A stretch of DNA of 64,000 bases from contig CAZGAO010000007.1 in the NCBI GenBank assembly GCA_964523795.1, forward strand, positions 29,851-93,850, read 5' to 3'. Positions 60,050-64,000 of the stretch are shown here, in pieces. Source of the DNA: SABY01 sp964523795 (GTDB lineage: Bacteria; Bacteroidota; Bacteroidia; Bacteroidales; 4484-276). The notes below the pieces were generated by a model. That model was given only the letters and a program-made list of their open reading frames with translations, had not been told where the DNA came from and made no database searches. The position numbers were made by a program, and so were the translations under genes. How positions within the stretch are numbered: the first letter of the stretch is position 1; each line of letters begins with the position of its first letter.

Positions 60050-60079
60050 GTATATCTCTAAATTAAAAATTAAAAAAAT

Positions 60080-60454
60080 ATGAAATTAAATCACGTAGGA
60101 TTAAATGTTCAAAGCGAAGGAGAAATAGTTGATTTTTATCAAAATATTCTTGGTTTTCATCTTGAATACCAATTTGATTTGCCTGCTGAAATGTGTGATA
60201 AAATCTTCGGCGTGAATAAACAAATAAAGGTTTATTCCTATAAAAGAGATGACATTTTTCTTGAGTTATTTGTTTATCCGGTAAAACCACTTAAGGGTTT
60301 TTTGCATACCTGTTTAGAATTAGAAGATCGCGAAAGTATTGCGACTAAATGTGAGCAAAGCAGTTATCAGGTGATAAGAATTGAGCGTGTTGACAGACCA
60401 GATATTCTGTTTGTGAAGGATAAGGCGGGGAATATTTTTGAATTGAAGAAATAA
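60080..60454 (+). CDS. VOC superfamily protein (glyoxalase/bleomycin-resistance fold)
   Basis: The 124-residue product has the paired beta-alpha-beta-beta-beta units of the VOC fold: MKLNHVGLNVQSEGEIVDFYQNIL and the closing DILFVKDKAGNIFEL with a metal-binding Glu near residue 121; His5 is the matching first ligand. The middle (FLELFVYP) supplies the central strands. Such enzymes bind a divalent metal and act on small molecules or confer resistance; the substrate is unknown. It precedes the exporter gene by 67 bases. Confidence 0.85.
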   Translation: MKLNHVGLNVQSEGEIVDFYQNILGFHLEYQFDLPAEMCDKIFGVNKQIKVYSYKRDDIFLELFVYPVKPLKGFLHTCLELEDRESIATKCEQSSYQVIRIERVDRPDILFVKDKAGNIFELKK

Positions 60455-60521
60455 ATAAAGTACAAAATGTATTGGTCGGTTACGGAAAAGGTAGTTTTGT
60501 TGTGATAAAAGCTCAAAAAAA

Positions 60522-61553
60522 ATGATGGAAACAATTTATCAAATATTTTCAAATACCTTCATGATTACCGGTTTTGTATTTGTAATGATGTTGATTATTG
60601 AATATGTGAATGTCCAATCGCGGGGAATCTGGCAAAACAGCCTTACAGGAAACAAGTGGCGGCAATACCTCGTGGCCGGCATTTTGGGTGCTATTCCGGG
60701 TTGCCTCGGGGCATTTACAGTGGTTGCCCTGTTCTCGCACCGCCTGGTTTCTTTCGGGGCGTTGGTTACGGCCATGATCGCTACCAGCGGCGATGAGGCC
60801 TTTGTGATGTTCGCCATGTTCCCCAAACAGGCAGCCTTGTTAACAATACTTCTTTTTGCGATTAGTATTTTGGCAGGGTATGTAACCGATAAAATTTATA
60901 AGCCAAAATGGATCACAGAAAAATTCTCGAAAAAAAATTTGCCACTACATGATGAGCCGCAATGCAAGTGTTTTCAGAAAGAAAATCTTTGGAACTATTT
61001 ATTCCATCCAACGATGTACCGGCTTGTCCTCGACATTATTGTGTTGTTGCTTATTTTGGGTGTTGTAAGCGGAGTATTGGCCGGAGGTGCAAAGATTTGG
61101 ATGAAAACCACTATCTTGCTTTCCCTTGGGTTTTCCTTTTTTGTTGTGGTAAGTGTCCCTGATCATTTCCTTAAAAAACATATCTGGGATCATATTGTAA
61201 AAGTGCATATCCCACGAATCTTTTTATGGACATTCGGAACCCTTCTCGCCATTCATTTTTTAATGAATTACATCGACATCCAGGCGTGGTTATCAGATAA
61301 TATGCTCATGGTACTTTTTTTTGCTATTATAATCGGAATCATCCCCGAGTCGGGACCACATTTGATTTTTGTAACTTTGTTTTTTCAGGGAGCCATTCCT
61401 TTTAGCGTACTTTTGGCAAGTTCAATATCGCAGGACGGGCATGGGTCGCTTCCCCTGCTTGCAGAATCAAAACGGGGCTTCCTTGCCGTAAAGTTGGTAA
61501 ATATAGTGTATGCCCTGATTTTTGGATTGATGGGCTATTTAATAGGTTTTTAG
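60522..61553 (+). CDS. Putative heavy-metal exporter (ArsP_2 type)
   Basis: The 343-residue product has about ten membrane helices in two repeats separated by a polar loop with LHDEPQCKCFQKE. Repeat motifs are GAIPGCLGAFTVVALFSHRL with ATSGDEAFVMFA and GIIPESGPHLIFVTLF with LASSISQDGHGSLPLLAES, as in the PF11449 putative 10-TM heavy-metal exporter family, sometimes annotated as manganese transporter. The substrate is unproven. It is followed after 24 bases by an MFS gene; a fragment of its 3' part is found at about 58487. Confidence 0.82.
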   Translation: MMETIYQIFSNTFMITGFVFVMMLIIEYVNVQSRGIWQNSLTGNKWRQYLVAGILGAIPGCLGAFTVVALFSHRLVSFGALVTAMIATSGDEAFVMFAMFPKQAALLTILLFAISILAGYVTDKIYKPKWITEKFSKKNLPLHDEPQCKCFQKENLWNYLFHPTMYRLVLDIIVLLLILGVVSGVLAGGAKIWMKTTILLSLGFSFFVVVSVPDHFLKKHIWDHIVKVHIPRIFLWTFGTLLAIHFLMNYIDIQAWLSDNMLMVLFFAIIIGIIPESGPHLIFVTLFFQGAIPFSVLLASSISQDGHGSLPLLAESKRGFLAVKLVNIVYALIFGLMGYLIGF

Positions 61554-61577
61554 TAAGAAAGGAAGATCAATTTCAAA

Positions 61578-62798
61578 ATGAAATTAACAGCTGCAATATC
61601 AAAAAGAAATTTTAATTCATTACTCTGGCATGCCGGGTTCTTAGCACTGGCACAGGTTTTTATGGATGTGGATACAATAATTCCGGCCATGTTGGTTGAT
61701 GCCGGAGGCAGTGCGGTTCAAATTGGAATATTAACATCAATCATGCTGGGCGGATCCAGTTTCACCCAGTTGATTTATGCCCCGTTTATCAGCAATTACC
61801 ATTTCAAGAAAAAGTTTTTACTGCTGGGTATTAACGCAAGGATTTTTTCCTTGTTAGGACTGGGGCTCATGCTTTTCTTTACCTCCTTTATCGGTGATTC
61901 AAATATTATCTGGCTTATCTTTATTTTGATCACTGTTTTCTCGCTTGGCGGGTCTTTTGCTAATGTAAGCTACACCGACATTTTAGGGAAATCAATTATG
62001 CAAGATTCACGCAAATCATTTTTCTCCATAAGGCAAATCATTACCGGGGTCATCTTGTTTTTTTCGGCTTTGCTCGCCAAAAAAGTGTTAAGCTTATCGG
62101 CATATCCAACTAATTATAGCTATATGTTTTTCATTGCTTTTGGGGCACTCTTTGTAGCATCACTTGGTTTTTGGAGTATAAAAGAAGTAACGCCATCTCG
62201 TATGAATGTTAAAAGCCCTAAACATTTTTTTAAACTTATTAAAACAGAATTAAAACAAAATATAAAACTAAAATACTTCCTGGGATTTATCAATACCATG
62301 GGCATTAGCATTTCCTTGTTGCCTTTTGTAATTCTGTATGCCAAAGAATTTTATCACACAGAGAGTGCCGACACGGGCATATTCTTATTATACAAGATCA
62401 TTGGAAGTGTGGCAGTAGCTTTTATCTTGTTCTTCCTTGCAGGAAGGTATAAATACCGCTATCTGCTATATGGAAGTGCAGCATTGGCTTTTATTTTACC
62501 GATGTTTATATTTCTGTCTCCTGAAATACCTTCATTCGCCATCATTTTTTTTATCGGTGGCATCATTTTTACAACTTATAATATTTCGATGAATGGCGTA
62601 TTGTTAGAAGTTTCGGGAATCGAAAACCGAACTTTATACACCGGGATAATTGGTGCAGGAAATATTCTGCCTGCCCTTTTCCCTTTGCTTGGAGGATGGA
62701 TCATTAAACAGTTCGGGTTTCAACCTTTTTTCATGCTGTTTATGGCCATAATTTTATCTTCCTTATTTTTTATTTTTAAAATTAACTGTAAAAAATAA
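61578..62798 (+). CDS. MFS transporter
   Basis: The 406-residue product has 12 membrane helices with a central cytosolic loop (PSRMNVKSPKHFFKLIKTEL) as in the major facilitator superfamily. The opening LALAQVFMDVDTIIPAMLVDAGGSAVQIGI resembles MFS proteins of unknown substrate found in anaerobes. It sits between the ArsP_2-type exporter (24 bases) and the ThrRS-editing-type gene (17 bases) and is probably co-transcribed with them. Confidence 0.85.
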   Translation: MKLTAAISKRNFNSLLWHAGFLALAQVFMDVDTIIPAMLVDAGGSAVQIGILTSIMLGGSSFTQLIYAPFISNYHFKKKFLLLGINARIFSLLGLGLMLFFTSFIGDSNIIWLIFILITVFSLGGSFANVSYTDILGKSIMQDSRKSFFSIRQIITGVILFFSALLAKKVLSLSAYPTNYSYMFFIAFGALFVASLGFWSIKEVTPSRMNVKSPKHFFKLIKTELKQNIKLKYFLGFINTMGISISLLPFVILYAKEFYHTESADTGIFLLYKIIGSVAVAFILFFLAGRYKYRYLLYGSAALAFILPMFIFLSPEIPSFAIIFFIGGIIFTTYNISMNGVLLEVSGIENRTLYTGIIGAGNILPALFPLLGGWIIKQFGFQPFFMLFMAIILSSLFFIFKINCKK

Positions 62799-62815
62799 AA
62801 TAAATAATTAAGACT

Positions 62816-63226
62816 ATGAAACTATTAATGATATACATGAACAAATTTTCGTACAATCCAACAATAAAGACTGTTGAGTCGATGCCTGATTTCACAGAAG
62901 AAAAAGAATATGAAAATATTCAGGCTGCATTTATTCAAGTCGAAAAAGAAGATGAGGAAAACGAAACTGCAGTTAAAAAAAAATTATTAAAAAACCTGAA
63001 ATGGATTGCAGGTAAAAATAGCACCAAAGAAATTATTTTACATTCCTTTGCTCATCTATCGGAAAGTAAAGCCGAACCTGAATTTACAAAATCACTATTC
63101 GACAATATTGACGAACGGCTCGTAAATTCAGGATTTGAAGTAAAACAAACACCCTTTGGATATTTTTTAGATCTAAAAATTGATGCTCCGGGATATTCAC
63201 TCGCCAGGGTATTTAAATCATTTTAA
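62816..63226 (+). CDS. Free-standing ThrRS editing-domain homologue
   Basis: The 136-residue product matches the archaeal-type N-terminal editing domain of threonyl-tRNA synthetase (PF08915, a D-aminoacyl-tRNA deacylase-like fold) from end to end: MKLLMIYMNKFSYNPT, AAFIQVEKEDEEN, ILHSFAHLSESKAEP with the AHLS motif (His80) and TPFGYFLDLKIDAPGYSLARV. In archaeal enzymes the stretch after FGY is usually YK and the later motif GHPL; here FL and GYSL replace them, so the usual Lys and His are missing. No synthetase domains are attached. It may edit tRNA in trans or have been recruited to another role. Confidence 0.85.
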   Translation: MKLLMIYMNKFSYNPTIKTVESMPDFTEEKEYENIQAAFIQVEKEDEENETAVKKKLLKNLKWIAGKNSTKEIILHSFAHLSESKAEPEFTKSLFDNIDERLVNSGFEVKQTPFGYFLDLKIDAPGYSLARVFKSF

Positions 63227-63231
63227 CTATT

Positions 63232-63363
63232 GAATGTAAATATGCATTTGATTTTATAGAAAAAGATTGGAAACAAATATTATCTGAATTTGGGTTCAGC
63301 AATTATAAAGAATCTTTTTATATGAAGAAGTATGTACGATTGATGAAAGCACTGAAAAAATAA
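63232..63363 (+). pseudogene. C-terminal remnant of a possible methyltransferase
   Basis: A frame open from 63232 to a TAA at 63361-63363 encodes ECKYAFDFIEKDWKQILSEF and FYMKKYVRLMKALKK. The pattern of a GF-containing helix followed by a YxRLxKA end resembles the C-terminus of class I SAM methyltransferases. There is no start codon or upstream domain, so it looks like a remnant. The assignment is weak. Confidence 0.35.
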
Positions 63364-63453
63364 AGTAATTAGGTAAATAAGTAAATACGGTGAATCGTGT
63401 ATTTTACAATTAACAAATAACAAACAACAATTAACGATTAACAAATAACAAAT

Positions 63454-63885
63454 ATGAACCTAAGATTTGCATTTGCAGTAAACAAAGCCAACCAATTTGA
63501 AAAAAAACATTTTGGAGACGCAGATAAATATCTCATTTATGCACAAGTTGACGATGAAATAGTATCGATAGGTGAAGAAATCAATAATTCCAAATTGCTT
63601 GATGAAGAACATGAGCATGGTTCAAAAAGGAAAGGAGATGCTATTATTGAACTTCTAAAAAAGAAAAAAGTAAATGTATTAGTCTCTATGCAATTTGGAA
63701 AAAATATTAAAATGGTTAACAAATATTTTATTCCTGTAATTATCCATACCGAGAAACCGGAGGATATAGTTAATATATTAAAAAAACATTTGCATTGGAT
63801 TAATGATGAATGGGAGGGGGATAAAGTAAATTTTAAAATGTTTACTATAAAAGCAGGGATACTAAAATCATCCATTAAAAATTAA
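63454..63885 (+). CDS. NifX/NifB-type (dinitrogenase FeMo-cofactor-like) protein
   Basis: The 143-residue product has the Nitro_FeMo-Co (PF02579) ribonuclease H-like fold: FAFAVNKANQFEKKHFGDADKYLIY at the start (the usual NqFxxHFG pattern), EEHEHGSKRKGDAIIELL with His residues in the middle and VNVLVSMQFGKNIKMVNK. Stand-alone members bind iron-sulfur or other metal clusters; most are not linked to nitrogenase. It lies just before the aminotransferase start at the right end of the window. Confidence 0.85.
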   Translation: MNLRFAFAVNKANQFEKKHFGDADKYLIYAQVDDEIVSIGEEINNSKLLDEEHEHGSKRKGDAIIELLKKKKVNVLVSMQFGKNIKMVNKYFIPVIIHTEKPEDIVNILKKHLHWINDEWEGDKVNFKMFTIKAGILKSSIKN

Positions 63886-63920
63886 CTTAAGGTATCACAA
63901 AATAACAGGAGACAAAATAT

Positions 63921-64000
63921 ATGAATACATCTAACAGAGTAAACCAAATCAAAAAGTCGGCTATCCACGAAATGACCCGATTATCAAAACAATATGATGA
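63921..64000 (+). CDS. 5' end of a pyridoxal phosphate aminotransferase
   Basis: The window ends after 26 codons (MNTSNRVNQIKKSAIHEMTR...). The same 80 bases, with six differences, open the frameshifted copy at 58253, whose continuation (WAKPTTGDPKHI) identifies a class I/II aminotransferase. A GGAG ribosome site lies at 63908-63911. The gene continues beyond the window, so its intactness is unknown. Confidence 0.6.
   Translation, partial: MNTSNRVNQIKKSAIHEMTRLSKQYD

Noticed and set aside
1..64000. tRNA or rRNA genes
   Set aside because: None recognised in the gaps by reading; short or unusual ones could be missed without a covariance search.

Overview
The window looks like chromosomal DNA of an anaerobic or facultatively anaerobic member of the Bacteroidota (class Bacteroidia is likely; genus not determinable by eye). 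The evidence is a secreted protein with a type IX secretion C-terminal tail, many promoters with the Bacteroidota -7 box TAnnTTTG, a six-gene Rnf operon, a fused SecDF, a pyrophosphate-type phosphofructokinase and a GDP-heptose gene set. No rRNA, tRNA or CRISPR array was recognised.

Layout. 0-8 kb: end of an unknown gene, a secreted T9SS-type protein broken by one in-frame TGA, an Omp85-type barrel with a lipoprotein, an AT-rich lipoprotein/membrane-protein pair, a DUF1573 protein and an aspartate-type aminotransferase. 8-15 kb: FadL-type porin with a GDSL lipoprotein, RdgB, a C1 peptidase and a SpmA-SpmB-type membrane protein. 15-19 kb: a PIN toxin/antitoxin pair, a solute symporter and the heptose genes gmhB-hddC-gmhA. 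20-25 kb: nikR, a FecBCD-type ABC transporter and a TrmO-like/FmdE fusion protein, all on the minus strand. 25-43 kb: mostly housekeeping genes (secDF, tatA-like, an OmpA-type protein with an extra C-terminal domain, a polyprenyl synthase, rfbA, an RND exporter, a 2-hydroxyacid dehydrogenase, PPi-type pfk, valS, a putative nuclease, sucD). 44-46 kb: marR/ahpD-like pair with a perfect operator palindrome, then fic. 46-51.5 kb: rnfBCDGEA. 52-58 kb: ClC channel, pyrG, a ceramidase-like membrane protein, a serine hydrolase and an SRPBCC protein. 58-64 kb: an AT-rich accessory region with truncated genes (aminotransferase, IS1595-type transposase, uracil-DNA glycosylase) and an intact run of VOC protein, ArsP_2-type exporter, MFS transporter, free-standing ThrRS-type editing domain and NifX-like protein.

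Three families of non-coding repeats run through the intergenic spaces: (i) seven 170-250 bp elements with terminal inverted repeats around AGTGTCTGTCCATAAAGTC, in two interior types, MITE-like; (ii) about ten short near-perfect palindromes with 13-17 bp arms, placed after genes and sometimes supplying the stop codon; (iii) modular stem-loops built from CGAAAA/TTTTCG arms. Several elements lie exactly at stop codons.

The best candidate for an undescribed system is the nikR/ABC/TrmO-FmdE locus: a nickel-sensing regulator beside a siderophore-type importer and an unusual two-enzyme fusion, consistent with uptake and processing of a metal chelate. Second are the OmpA protein with a retropepsin-like tail and the metal-related island at the right end.
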